A stretch of 64,000 nucleotides of DNA from Streptosporangium subroseum (GTDB lineage: Bacteria; Actinomycetota; Actinomycetes; Streptosporangiales; Streptosporangiaceae), in assembly GCF_900188345.1 (NCBI RefSeq), contig NZ_FZOD01000008.1, positions 182,719 through 246,718 of the forward strand. The letters are read 5' to 3'. The notes beneath the pieces were generated by a model. The model saw nothing but the letters and a program-made list of their open reading frames with translations. It did no database searches and was not told the origin of the DNA. Below are positions 8,892-16,982 of the stretch, one piece after another (positions within the stretch are counted from its first letter, which is position 1; every line of letters begins with the position of its first letter). Made by a program: the position numbers and the translations under genes.

Positions 8892-9035
8892 ATGGTTCTT
8901 CTCGACCTTCAGTCCCTGGAAACCCCCGGCGGCGGCGGCCACGGCGGTGGCGGCGGCGGGGGCGGTAGCACCCTGACCGTCCTCGGCTGCGCCTCGGTCA
9001 CGCCGAGCAACCTCAGCCTCATCCTCTGCCACTAG
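8892..9035 (+). CDS. lanA4: Class III lanthipeptide precursor 4 (SapB-like)
   Basis: A 47-residue precursor with leader MVLLDLQSLETP, hinge of four Gly, His and eight Gly, and the identical core. Its upstream spacer (AAAGTGAGGTAAGAAAA) differs slightly from those of copies 2 and 3. Its stop at 9033-9035 is followed within 8 bases by the strong hairpin at 9044-9084, so it closes the precursor block. Confidence 0.95.
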   Translation: MVLLDLQSLETPGGGGHGGGGGGGGSTLTVLGCASVTPSNLSLILCH

Positions 9036-9043
9036 GTGAGCCG

Positions 9044-9084
9044 GGTGCCCGGGACGGCCAGCGACGGCGGCCGTCCCGGGCACC
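9044..9084 (+). terminator. 16-bp perfect hairpin after the precursor block
   Basis: The arm GGTGCCCGGGACGGCC (9044-9059) pairs perfectly with 9069-9084 around a 9-base loop and is followed by a pyrimidine-rich stretch (ACTCTTTCCCC). Its place between the precursors and the exporter genes suggests a partial terminator or a 3'-end stabiliser. Either would leave much precursor mRNA and less exporter mRNA. Confidence 0.8.
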
Positions 9085-9142
9085 ACTCTTTCCCCTGTCC
9101 TTTCCACAGAGCCCTGATCCCGAGCTTTCACGAGGAGGAACG

Positions 9143-10816
9143 GTGCGGACGGCAGATCGGCTGGTGGTCCAGACCGTACGGCGGGGCGGCCCCTGGCTGG
9201 GCGTTCTCGCCGTCACCTCCGTCATCGGCGCCTTCGCGGAGCTGGCGCTCCCCCTGGTCCTGGGCAGAACGGTCGACAGTCTCGTGGCGGCCGGGCCCGA
9301 GGGCGGATCCTGGCTCGGCGCCTGCGCCGCCATCGTGATCCTGGCCGTGCTCTGCGACACCCTGGGCGTCTGGGCCTCCGGGTCGAGCAGCGCGCAGGCC
9401 TCGGCGTGGCTCCGCAACCGGATCGCGCGGCACGTCCTCGGAGTCGGCCAGGCGATGACCCGCCGGTTCTCCGAAGGAGACCTGGCCACCCGGATGGGCG
9501 TGAACGCCGAGGAGGCCGGGCGCGCCCCCGAGTCGATCGTCACCGGGGCGACGCTGATCATCCCCACGGCGGGCAGCATCGTGGCGCTCACCCTCATCGA
9601 TTTCTGGCTGACCCTGACCCTGGTCGTCGGCCTCGTCCTCATCGCGCTCGTGCTCCGGGCCTTCCTCCAGGTGAGCACCTCGATCGCCGGCGACTACCAG
9701 GAGGCGCAGAGCGACATCGCCGCCCGCCTGGTCGACGCCCTCGCCGGAGCCCGCACGATCGCCGTGGCCGGTACCGCCGACCAGGAGAGGGCGCGGGTGC
9801 TGACCGCCCTGCCCCGGCTGCGCCTGCACGCCATGGAGATGTGGCGGGCCAACGCGAGGGCCGGGGTGCAGGCGGGCATCGTGGTGCCGCTGCTGGAGGT
9901 GGCCGTGCTGGCGGTGGGCGGGCTGCGCCTGGCGGCCGGTGATCTCACGGTCGGCGAGCTGTACTCCGCCGCCCGCTACGTCGTGCTCGGAGCCGGTCTC
10001 GGCGCGGCGCTGGGCTACGTCAACCGGCTGGCCCGGGCGCGTGCCGCCGCCGGCCGGATCACCGAGCTGATCGCCGAGAGGCCGAGAGCGTACGGCGGGC
10101 AGCCGCTGCCCGCTGGCCCCGGCACCCTGGAGTTGCGCGGCGTCTCCGCCGACGGGCTCGCCGACGTCGACCTCGTCGTCCCCGGCGGATACGCGGTGGC
10201 CGTGGTCGGCCGGTCCGGTACGGGTAAGTCCCTGCTCGCCGCCCTCGCCGGTCGGCTGGTGGATCCCCTGCGCGGGACGGTCTCCCTCGACGGCGTGCCG
10301 CTGCCCCGGCTCTCCCCCGAGGCGCTGCGCCATGCCGTCGGTTACGCCTTCGAACGCCCCGCGCTGATCGGCGGCACCATCGCCGGGGCCATCGGCCTCG
10401 GCCTCGACCGCCCCGATCCGGAGACCGTGCGCGCGGCCGCCCGCGCGGCGTGCGCCGACACCTTCGTCCGGCGACTCCCCCTGGGATACGACACGCCGCT
10501 GGACGAGGCCCCCATGTCCGGCGGGGAACGGCAGCGGATCGGCCTGGCCCGCGCCTTCGCGCACGGCGAGCGCCTGCTCATCCTGGACGACGCCACCTCA
10601 AGCCTGGACACCGTCACCGAGCGCCAGGTCGGCAGGGCACTCGCCGGAGAGCTGCACGGCCGTACGCGCCTGATCGTGGCCCATCGGGCCGCGACCGCGG
10701 CGGCGGCCGACCGGGTGATCTGGCTGGACGGCGGCCGGGTGCGCGCCTACGACAGCCACCACGCACTGTGGCGCGATCCCTGCTACCGGGCCGTCTTCCA
10801 GGCGGGTGCCCCGTGA
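9143..10816 (+). CDS. lanT1: ABC exporter half 1 (TMD-NBD), degenerate ATP site
   Basis: A 557-residue fused permease/ATPase. The transmembrane domain (about 1-310) is followed by an ATPase domain with Walker A GRSGTGKS near residue 355, signature MSGGERQR near 457 and Walker B LLILDDATSSLD near 478. The residue after the Walker B Asp is Asp instead of the catalytic Glu, and the Q-loop position reads FERP with no Gln. It therefore looks like the non-hydrolysing half of a heterodimeric exporter, as in RamA/RamB-type pairs that export class III lanthipeptides. GTG 9143 follows GAGGAGG. Its stop overlaps the next start (GTGA). Confidence 0.9.
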   Translation: MRTADRLVVQTVRRGGPWLGVLAVTSVIGAFAELALPLVLGRTVDSLVAAGPEGGSWLGACAAIVILAVLCDTLGVWASGSSSAQASAWLRNRIARHVLGVGQAMTRRFSEGDLATRMGVNAEEAGRAPESIVTGATLIIPTAGSIVALTLIDFWLTLTLVVGLVLIALVLRAFLQVSTSIAGDYQEAQSDIAARLVDALAGARTIAVAGTADQERARVLTALPRLRLHAMEMWRANARAGVQAGIVVPLLEVAVLAVGGLRLAAGDLTVGELYSAARYVVLGAGLGAALGYVNRLARARAAAGRITELIAERPRAYGGQPLPAGPGTLELRGVSADGLADVDLVVPGGYAVAVVGRSGTGKSLLAALAGRLVDPLRGTVSLDGVPLPRLSPEALRHAVGYAFERPALIGGTIAGAIGLGLDRPDPETVRAAARAACADTFVRRLPLGYDTPLDEAPMSGGERQRIGLARAFAHGERLLILDDATSSLDTVTERQVGRALAGELHGRTRLIVAHRAATAAAADRVIWLDGGRVRAYDSHHALWRDPCYRAVFQAGAP

Positions 10817-12516
10817 ACCGCCCCGTGCGCCGGGCGCTCAGAAGCGACCCGTACCGGCTGGTCAGGCTCGGCGCCTGGTCCGTCGCGGAGACCGCGCCCG
10901 CTCTTGTCATCGGCCTCGCCATCGCCCGGGCGATCGACGAGGGCTTCGCCGCCGGCCGGCCGGGCGTCGGCTTCGCCTGGCTGGCCGTTCTCGGCGGTGC
11001 CTGGCTGGTGGCCGCGGTCGGCGCGCGGCAGGTCGTGATGGCCGTCGCCGCGATCGTGGAGCCGTTCCGCGAGGATCTGCTCGCCCATGTCGTCGAAGGC
11101 GCGCTACAACGGTCGACCACGTCGGGCCGGGGGCCGGGCACGGGGGCGGTGGCCCGGTCGAACCTCCAGGTCGAGCTGGCCCGCGACGCCTTCGCCTCGG
11201 TCATCACGGTGGTCAGGTCCTTCGTCTTCACCGTGGTGAGCGTCATGCTCGGCCTGACGACCCTCATCCCGGAGGTGCTCGTGCTGGTCCTGCCCCCGTT
11301 TGTCGTGGGGCTGGGTCTCTTCCTGCTCTCGCTGCCCGCCCTGGCCAGGCGGCAGCGGGCCTTCATCATGGCCGACGAGCACACCGCCGAGTCGCTCACC
11401 GACATGGTCGGCGGGCTCCGCGACATCACCGCCTGCCGTGCCGAGGACCGGGTGGCCGCCACGGTCGGCCTCCAGGTGGCGGAGCAGGCGCGCGTGACGC
11501 GGTCGCTCGCCCGGGTGACCGCGCTGCGTACGGTGTCGCTGGCGGTGGGAGGGTGGCTGCCCGTGCTGCTCGTGCTCGCCGGCACCCCCTGGCTGATCAG
11601 CCGGGGAGCCGGCGCCGGAGTGATCCTCGGCGCCCTGGCCTACATCACCCAGTCGCTGGCCCCGGCGCTCGGCAACCTCGTGGAGGGTCTGGGGATCAGC
11701 GGGGTCCGGCTGCGAGTGTCGCTCAACCGCATCCTGCACTCGGAAGACCTCCCCCGCCGACCGGCCGGGCGGAGCCCGTCCAAGGGCACGTCCAGGGGAG
11801 CGGGAGTCGAGCTGCGCGGTGTGACGTTCGCCTACGGACCGCACGCGGAGCCGGTGATCGACGACCTCCATCTGTCCGTCCCCGAGGGGGATCACATCGC
11901 CGTGGTGGGGCCCAGCGGCATCGGCAAGTCCACGCTGGCCGCACTCGTCACCGGCATGCTCCGGCCCCACTCCGGACAGATCCTGGTGGGCGGCGTCCCC
12001 GCCGAGGAGCTCCATCCGGCGGGGCGGACACTGATCCCCCAGGAGGCCTACGTCTTCCGGGGCTCCCTCATGGAGAACCTGACCTATCTTGCCCAGGCGC
12101 CCGCGGCCGCCGTGGACGGCGCCGTGGCCGCGGTCGGACTCACGGCTCTGGTGACGCGGCTGGGCGGATACTCCGCCGAGATCCACTCGGGCATGCTGTC
12201 GCCGGGCGAGCGCCAGCTGATCGCCCTGGCCCGCGCCTACCTGGCCCCGGCCCGGCTGGTGATCCTCGACGAGGCGACGTGCCATCTGGATCCGGCGGCC
12301 GAGGCCCGCGCGGAGGAGGCGTTCATCCGGCGCGGCGGCACGCTCCTCGTCATCGCCCACCGGCTCACCTCGGCGCTTCGCGCGCGGCGAATCCTCGTCA
12401 TGGACGGAACCAGCGTCCGGTTGGGCGGGCACGAGGAGATGCTCGCCGTCTCCCCTCTCTACGCGGATCTGGTCGGCCGATGGAACCCTTCGAACACTCA
12501 GGAGCTGGTCCCGTGA
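10813..12516 (+). CDS. lanT2: ABC exporter half 2 (TMD-NBD), catalytic half
   Basis: A 567-residue fused permease/ATPase. The N-terminal membrane domain (about 1-330) leads to Walker A GPSGIGKS near residue 365, Q-loop IPQEAYVF, signature LSPGERQL near 462, Walker B LVILDEATCHLD near 483 with the catalytic Glu, and IAHR as the H-loop. The start GTG 10813 overlaps the stop of the first half by the sequence GTGA, so the two are translationally coupled and most likely form a heterodimer. The frame continues upstream inside the previous gene without a better start. Its own stop again overlaps the protease start. Confidence 0.9.
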   Translation: MNRPVRRALRSDPYRLVRLGAWSVAETAPALVIGLAIARAIDEGFAAGRPGVGFAWLAVLGGAWLVAAVGARQVVMAVAAIVEPFREDLLAHVVEGALQRSTTSGRGPGTGAVARSNLQVELARDAFASVITVVRSFVFTVVSVMLGLTTLIPEVLVLVLPPFVVGLGLFLLSLPALARRQRAFIMADEHTAESLTDMVGGLRDITACRAEDRVAATVGLQVAEQARVTRSLARVTALRTVSLAVGGWLPVLLVLAGTPWLISRGAGAGVILGALAYITQSLAPALGNLVEGLGISGVRLRVSLNRILHSEDLPRRPAGRSPSKGTSRGAGVELRGVTFAYGPHAEPVIDDLHLSVPEGDHIAVVGPSGIGKSTLAALVTGMLRPHSGQILVGGVPAEELHPAGRTLIPQEAYVFRGSLMENLTYLAQAPAAAVDGAVAAVGLTALVTRLGGYSAEIHSGMLSPGERQLIALARAYLAPARLVILDEATCHLDPAAEARAEEAFIRRGGTLLVIAHRLTSALRARRILVMDGTSVRLGGHEEMLAVSPLYADLVGRWNPSNTQELVP

Positions 12517-14567
12517 TCTATCCACCCGCCGACCGGCAGCCGGTCGTCGATCACCTTCACGGCCATGTCGTACCCGATCCCTACCGGTGGCTTGAGGATC
12601 GGGAGAACCCGGCGACGCGGGGCTGGCTGGCCGCCCAGGACGATCTGTGGCGCGGCCACGCCGCCGCGCTGCCCCGCCGCGACGAGTGGCGTGCCCGCGT
12701 GTCCGAGCTCACCGACGCGGGAACGGTCGGCCCTCCGCTCTGGCGGGGCAGGCGCCGGTTCTTCCTGCGCCGTACGGCCAGGCAGGAGCACGCGGTGCTC
12801 TACACCATCGCCCCCGACGGGGCGGAGGAGACACTGATCGACCCGATGGAGATCGATCCCAGCGGGCTGACCACTCTCGACAAGTGGCAGCCCGACCTGG
12901 ACGGACGGCTGCTGGCCTACCAGCTGTCCAGGTTCGGGGACGAGCGGTCGGAACTGCGGGTCATGGACGTCGGCACCAGACAGATCGTGGACGGCCCGAT
13001 CGACCGGTGCCGCTACTCGCCGATGGCGTGGCTCCCCGACGGGAAGTCCTTCTACTACGTCCGCTCCCGCCAGGTCTGCCTGCACCGGCTCGGCACCCCG
13101 GCAGGAGACGACATCGTGATCTGCGGGGCCGAGCGCTCCTACGGTCTGGGAATCAGCTACAACGGCCGCTGGCTGACGGTCTCGGCGCCGTCCGACGGCG
13201 GCAACGACCTCTGGCTGGCCGACCTGTCGAGCTCCTCCCCCGACCGTCCGGACCTGCGGGTGATCCAGGAGGGGGTGGACGCGGTGACGGTGTCCACCGT
13301 CGGCCGCGACGGGCGCCTGTACCTCCTCACCACCCTGGACGCGCCCCGGGGTCGCCTGTGCGTCGCCGACCCGGCTCGCCCGAGGCCCGAGCACTGGCTC
13401 GACCTGGTCGGCCCGGATCCGGAGGCGGTGATCGGTGACTTCGCGATCACCGGCGACTCGGTGCTCCTCGTCGGCTGGACCCGGCACGCGATCAGCGAGA
13501 TCAGCGTCCACGACCTGAGGACCGGGGAGCGGCGCGGCGAGGTGCCGCTGCCGGGACTGGGCTCGGCCGGAGGGATGTCCACCCGCTCCGGAGGCGGTCA
13601 CGAGGTCTGGTTCACCTACACCGACGGGGTCACCCCGCCCAGCGTGCACCGCTACGACGTGCGCACCGGGCAGACGTCGCTCTGGGCCAGCGCGCCGGGC
13701 ACCGTCGAGGTGCCGAAGCTACAGGCTCGCCAGGTGGTCTACCCCTCGGCGGACGGCACGGCGGTGCGGATGGTCGTGCTCGCCCGGCCGGGGACCGGTC
13801 CCCGGCCCACGATCCTGTACGGCTACGGCGGGTTCGGGCTCTCCCTCACACCCTCCTACTCCAGCTACATCCTGCCCTGGGTCGAGGCCGGTGGGATCTT
13901 CGCGCTCGCCCAGCTGCGCGGCGGCGGCGAGGAGGGCGCGCAGTGGCACCGCGACGGCATGCTCGACCGCAAGCAGAACGCCTTCGACGACTTCACGGCG
14001 GCGGCCGAGAAGCTCATCGCCGACGGCTGGACCACGGCCGGGCAGCTGGGCGTCTGCGGCGAGTCGAACGGCGGGCTGCTCGTCGGCGCCGCGGTCACGC
14101 AGCGCCCGGACCTGTTCGCCGCCGCCGTCTGCTCTGCCCCGCTGCTCGACATGGTCCGCTACGAGCGGTCGGGACTCGGCCCCTCGTGGCGATCGGAGTA
14201 CGGCTCGGCCGACGACCCCGAGCAACTGGGCTGGCTGCTGGGCTACTCCCCCTACCATCGGGTCACGGACGGGGTGGACTATCCGGCGATGCTGCTGACC
14301 ACGTTCGACGGTGACTCCCGGGTCGACCCCATGCACGCTCGCAAGATGTGCGCGGCCCTGCAGCGGGCCACCTCGGGCCCGCGCCCGGTCCTGCTGCGTC
14401 ACGAGAACGGGGTCGGGCACGGGTCCCGGTCGGTCAGCCGGTCGGTCGACCTGGCGGCCGACATGCTCGCCTTCCTCGCCGCGCACACCGGGCTCGGCGA
14501 CCGGCGACCGGCCGACGATCAGACCGGCGACCGGCAGGGAACCAACGATCAGGCCCACGACCGGTAA
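12513..14567 (+). CDS. lanP: Prolyl-oligopeptidase family (S9) protease, likely leader peptidase
   Basis: A 684-residue S9A-type serine peptidase. An N-terminal segment with PYRWLEDRENPATRGW and a beta-propeller region precede the C-terminal alpha/beta-hydrolase domain. The triad is visible as Ser518 (GESNGG), Asp601 (GDSRVDP) and His636 (GVGHGS). Prolyl oligopeptidases are known leader proteases in some class III clusters (FlaP and AplP). The leaders here hold a Pro just before the Gly hinge (EAP or ETP), a plausible cut site. The start is GTG overlapping the exporter stop. The last 25 residues (DRRPADDQTGDRQ...) are low-complexity and run into a degenerate repeat. Confidence 0.9.
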   Translation: MIYPPADRQPVVDHLHGHVVPDPYRWLEDRENPATRGWLAAQDDLWRGHAAALPRRDEWRARVSELTDAGTVGPPLWRGRRRFFLRRTARQEHAVLYTIAPDGAEETLIDPMEIDPSGLTTLDKWQPDLDGRLLAYQLSRFGDERSELRVMDVGTRQIVDGPIDRCRYSPMAWLPDGKSFYYVRSRQVCLHRLGTPAGDDIVICGAERSYGLGISYNGRWLTVSAPSDGGNDLWLADLSSSSPDRPDLRVIQEGVDAVTVSTVGRDGRLYLLTTLDAPRGRLCVADPARPRPEHWLDLVGPDPEAVIGDFAITGDSVLLVGWTRHAISEISVHDLRTGERRGEVPLPGLGSAGGMSTRSGGGHEVWFTYTDGVTPPSVHRYDVRTGQTSLWASAPGTVEVPKLQARQVVYPSADGTAVRMVVLARPGTGPRPTILYGYGGFGLSLTPSYSSYILPWVEAGGIFALAQLRGGGEEGAQWHRDGMLDRKQNAFDDFTAAAEKLIADGWTTAGQLGVCGESNGGLLVGAAVTQRPDLFAAAVCSAPLLDMVRYERSGLGPSWRSEYGSADDPEQLGWLLGYSPYHRVTDGVDYPAMLLTTFDGDSRVDPMHARKMCAALQRATSGPRPVLLRHENGVGHGSRSVSRSVDLAADMLAFLAAHTGLGDRRPADDQTGDRQGTNDQAHDR

Positions 14568-14641
14568 CGGACCGGCGACCGGACCGGCAACAAATCGAAG
14601 ATCAGGCCCGCGACCGGCGATCAGGTCGGCGACCGGTAGCG
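14491..14641. repeat. Degenerate short-repeat tract at the protease 3' end
   Basis: The motifs GGCGACCGG and GATCAGG recur many times across the end of the protease gene, the 53-base gap and the very end of the regulator gene on the other strand. The tract encodes the protease's odd Asp/Arg/Gln-rich tail and looks like local replication slippage. Confidence 0.6.
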
Positions 14642-15277
14642 GATCACTCCGAGGTCCCCCAGGTCGTCGGGCCACAGCCAGCCGGCCTCCCTGGCGATCG
14701 TGACCGCCTCCACCCGTGTCCGGGCGCCGACCTTGCTGAGGATCCGCGACAGGTAGTTGCGCACCGTTCCCCCGGAGAGGCAGAGCCGGTCGGCGATCTC
14801 ACCGACCGGCGCCCCCTCGGCCGCGGCCTTGAGCACCTCCAGCTCGCGGGTGGTGAGCGGGTTCTTCCTGGCGTGGAGCGCGGCGACGGCCAGATCGGGG
14901 TCGACGACCCGTTCGCCGGCGGCCACCCGGCGCACACACTCGGCGAGCTGCCTCGCGGGGGTGTCCTTGACGACGAACCCGCGCGCCCCGGCGTCCAGCG
15001 CCCGCCGCAGCGCCGCCGGGGTCGCGAGACCGGTCAGGATCACCGCCCTGCACTCGGGAAGCCTGCGGCTCAGCTCCGCGGTCGCGGTGAGACCGTCGGT
15101 GCCGGGCAACCCGATGTCGATGAGCGCGACGTCCGGTCTGTGGAGCAGGCACGCGGGCACCACCTCGTCACCGTGTCCGACCTCGCCGACCACGGTGACG
15201 TCCTCCTCCGCGGAGAGCAGGGCGACCATGGCCCCGCGGATGAGATGCATGTCCTCGGCGATCAGGACGTTTATCAC
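14621..15277 (-). CDS. NarL/FixJ family response regulator (RamR-like position)
   Basis: A 218-residue regulator. The receiver domain (about 1-120) keeps the acidic pair Glu8-Asp9, the phosphorylation Asp54 (ALIDIGLPG), the Thr of ILTG and the Lys of VVKD, so it should accept phosphate. The LuxR-type DNA-binding domain follows, with NPLTTRELEVLKAAAEG and GTVRNYLSRILSKVGARTRVEA. The start is GTG 15277, with AGGAG eight bases away; longer frames upstream lack a signal. It converges on the protease gene. By position and type it corresponds to RamR/AmfR of SapB clusters. The kinase at 4850 is its likely partner. Confidence 0.9.
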   Translation of the reverse strand: MINVLIAEDMHLIRGAMVALLSAEEDVTVVGEVGHGDEVVPACLLHRPDVALIDIGLPGTDGLTATAELSRRLPECRAVILTGLATPAALRRALDAGARGFVVKDTPARQLAECVRRVAAGERVVDPDLAVAALHARKNPLTTRELEVLKAAAEGAPVGEIADRLCLSGGTVRNYLSRILSKVGARTRVEAVTIAREAGWLWPDDLGDLGVIRYRSPT

Positions 15278-15572
15278 GGTGCTCGCTCCTTTTTGGTGGC
15301 GTGCCGGTGTTCCTGGGCCAGGGTTGTTACCCAAAGGGGTCAAACGATTACGCACCATGCCCGAGTTAAGCACCGATACACGGGATCCATAAAAGGAATC
15401 GCCTCCTCCCGCGCACCGGGAATCGTCTCGCGAGATTCCGCCGCCCACCGAGTGAGCGTTTCGATCGGTTTGACGTGTTCGCAGGGTGAATCCCGAGGCC
15501 GGCCGACGGCGGCACTCAACGCCTCGGCGAGCAGGTAGCCTCTTGGGGCATGCCGGGAGGTCAGGGGGCACA
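15278..15572. promoter_or_regulatory. Divergent promoter region between response regulator and ThrE-type exporter
   Basis: No gene is seen in these 295 bases. A patch near 15320-15400 is AT-richer (GGTTGTTACCC, AAACGATTACG, CCATAAAAGGAATC) and must contain promoters reading both ways. The exact boxes are not clear. Confidence 0.4.
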
Positions 15573-16982
15573 TTGTCGGCGTCACCTCTGGACCAGGCGC
15601 CCGTCCAGCGTGAGAGCTACCGGGCCATGGGATTGGCACTGCGCGTAGGCGAGCTGCTGCTCGGCAGCGGGGAGTCCACCGAGACGGTCACCGTCACCAT
15701 GCGCAGGGTCACCAACGCGTACGGCGTGCCCCACTGCGAGGCCGACGTGAACCTCTCGGTCATCACGCTGTCGCACGTCCCCACGGACGGCAGCGCGCCG
15801 GTCACCGCCCAGCGCAGGGTCCGTCGCCGGCTGCCCGACTACGACCGGCTGATCGCGGTCCACGACATGGTCAGGGAGGCCTCCGGCAGGTCGGTGCCGC
15901 TCGACGACGCCGAGGCCCGGCTGCGGGAGATCACCCGGCGGGTTCCGGCCTACCCCAACTGGTTCCTGGTCACCGCGCTCGCGCTGATCGCCTCCTCGGC
16001 GAGCATCCTGGTCGGCGGTGGCTGGTCCGTCGCGGTCGCCGCGTTCTGCGCCACCGTGCTGGGCGACCGGGCCAGCGCGTGGCTGGCCAGGCGGGGCGTG
16101 GCGGAGTTCTTCCAGCTCACGGTGGCGGCGATGCTCGGCTCGCTGGTCTCGGTCCTGATGATCGCGATCGACGCGCCCGTTCAGGCCTCGGCCGTGGTGG
16201 TCGGCGCGGTCGTCGCGCTGCTGCCGGGCCGCCCGATGGTGGCCTGCGTGCAGGACGGCATCGCCGGGGAGTACGTGACGGCGACCGGCAGGCTGTTCGA
16301 GATCTTCTTCATACTGGCCGCGGTCGTCTCGGGGATCGGCATCACGCTGTACGCCGCGATCCGCCTCGGCGTGCCGCTGAGGGTGGAGAACGTGCCCGGC
16401 GCGCCCCTCGTGCTCAGGCCGGAGCAGTTCCTGGGCGCCGTCGGGGTGACGGTGTCGTTCGCCGTCGCGCTTCTGGTGCCGCCCCGCTATCTGATCCCGG
16501 CGGCGATCGGTGGCGGGGTGGCCTGGACGGTCTTCGTGCAGCTCCACAGCTGGCAGGTCCCGACCATCCTGGCGACGGCCGTCTCCGCCGCGGTCGTCGG
16601 CCTGTTCGGCACCGCCTACACCAGGCACGTCAAGGTGCCCTCGATGGTGATCACGATCCCGGCGATCGGCACGCTGCTGCCCGGCACCGCCCTCTACCGG
16701 GGCATGCTCGAGGTCAGCCTCGGGCACGGGGACGCGGGTGCGTCCAGCCTGCTGCAGGCTCTGTCGACCGCGCTCGCCCTGGGAGCCGGGGTCATCCTCG
16801 GCGCGGAGATCCTGCGCGCGGTCACCGGCTCCGACCTGACCAGGCGGGTGCTCCGCCCGGCCGCCCGCCGTACCCGAGGCTCCGCCGAGCGCGCCCCGGA
16901 GAAGTCACGGAGTCGTCGTGGACAGGGTGGAGCCCCGGCGCTCCTTGCGGACGCGGAGTTGAGCGGGGACGCGGGTGCGTAG
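15573..16982 (+). CDS. ThrE/YjjP-type threonine/serine exporter family protein
   Basis: About 469 residues from TTG 15573 (weak GGGGG before it; an in-frame start at 15486 is possible). The soluble N-terminal part (about 1-145) has the family's MGLALRVGELLLGSGEST and carries the DUF1212 hydrolase-like fold. Around ten hydrophobic helices follow, with conserved motifs such as YGAxHCEADVNLS-like segment, AAFCATVLGDR and PSMVITIPAIGTLLPG. ThrE proteins export threonine and serine. The last 78 bases overlap the 3' end of sbcC on the opposite strand. Confidence 0.85.
   Translation: MSASPLDQAPVQRESYRAMGLALRVGELLLGSGESTETVTVTMRRVTNAYGVPHCEADVNLSVITLSHVPTDGSAPVTAQRRVRRRLPDYDRLIAVHDMVREASGRSVPLDDAEARLREITRRVPAYPNWFLVTALALIASSASILVGGGWSVAVAAFCATVLGDRASAWLARRGVAEFFQLTVAAMLGSLVSVLMIAIDAPVQASAVVVGAVVALLPGRPMVACVQDGIAGEYVTATGRLFEIFFILAAVVSGIGITLYAAIRLGVPLRVENVPGAPLVLRPEQFLGAVGVTVSFAVALLVPPRYLIPAAIGGGVAWTVFVQLHSWQVPTILATAVSAAVVGLFGTAYTRHVKVPSMVITIPAIGTLLPGTALYRGMLEVSLGHGDAGASSLLQALSTALALGAGVILGAEILRAVTGSDLTRRVLRPAARRTRGSAERAPEKSRSRRGQGGAPALLADAELSGDAGA

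Larger units (their letters stand above)
8362..9035 (+). repeat. Four tandem repeats carrying the precursor genes (176-177 bp unit)
   Basis: The four precursor genes plus their spacers form a tandem array with start-to-start distances of 176, 177 and 177 bases. Sequence is nearly constant over the leader start and the core. It varies mainly in two leader codons, in synonymous Gly codons of the hinge and in the spacers. Confidence 0.95.

Noticed and set aside
8362..9035. Tandem repeats resembling a CRISPR array
   Set aside because: The 177-bp unit encodes a translated precursor with leader and core. Spacers are 32-33 bases and contain ribosome-binding sites, not unique foreign sequences.
8502..9131. 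Long open frame on the minus strand across the precursor genes
   Set aside because: It is antisense to four real genes and consists of a repeated 60-residue pattern that mirrors the tandem precursors. It has no ribosome-binding site.
10450..12516. Upstream extension of the second exporter half to 10450
   Set aside because: It would read through the ATPase domain of the first half in another frame. The GTG at 10813 forms the GTGA overlap expected in this operon.
14621..15571. A 316-residue version of the response regulator
   Set aside because: The extra N-terminus is low-complexity, and GTG 15277 with AGGAG precedes the first receiver strand directly.
16905..16982. 78-base convergent overlap between the ThrE-type and sbcC genes as an antisense control element
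   Set aside because: Tail-to-tail overlaps of this size are common in dense GC-rich genomes, and both reading frames look intact; nothing further supports regulation.
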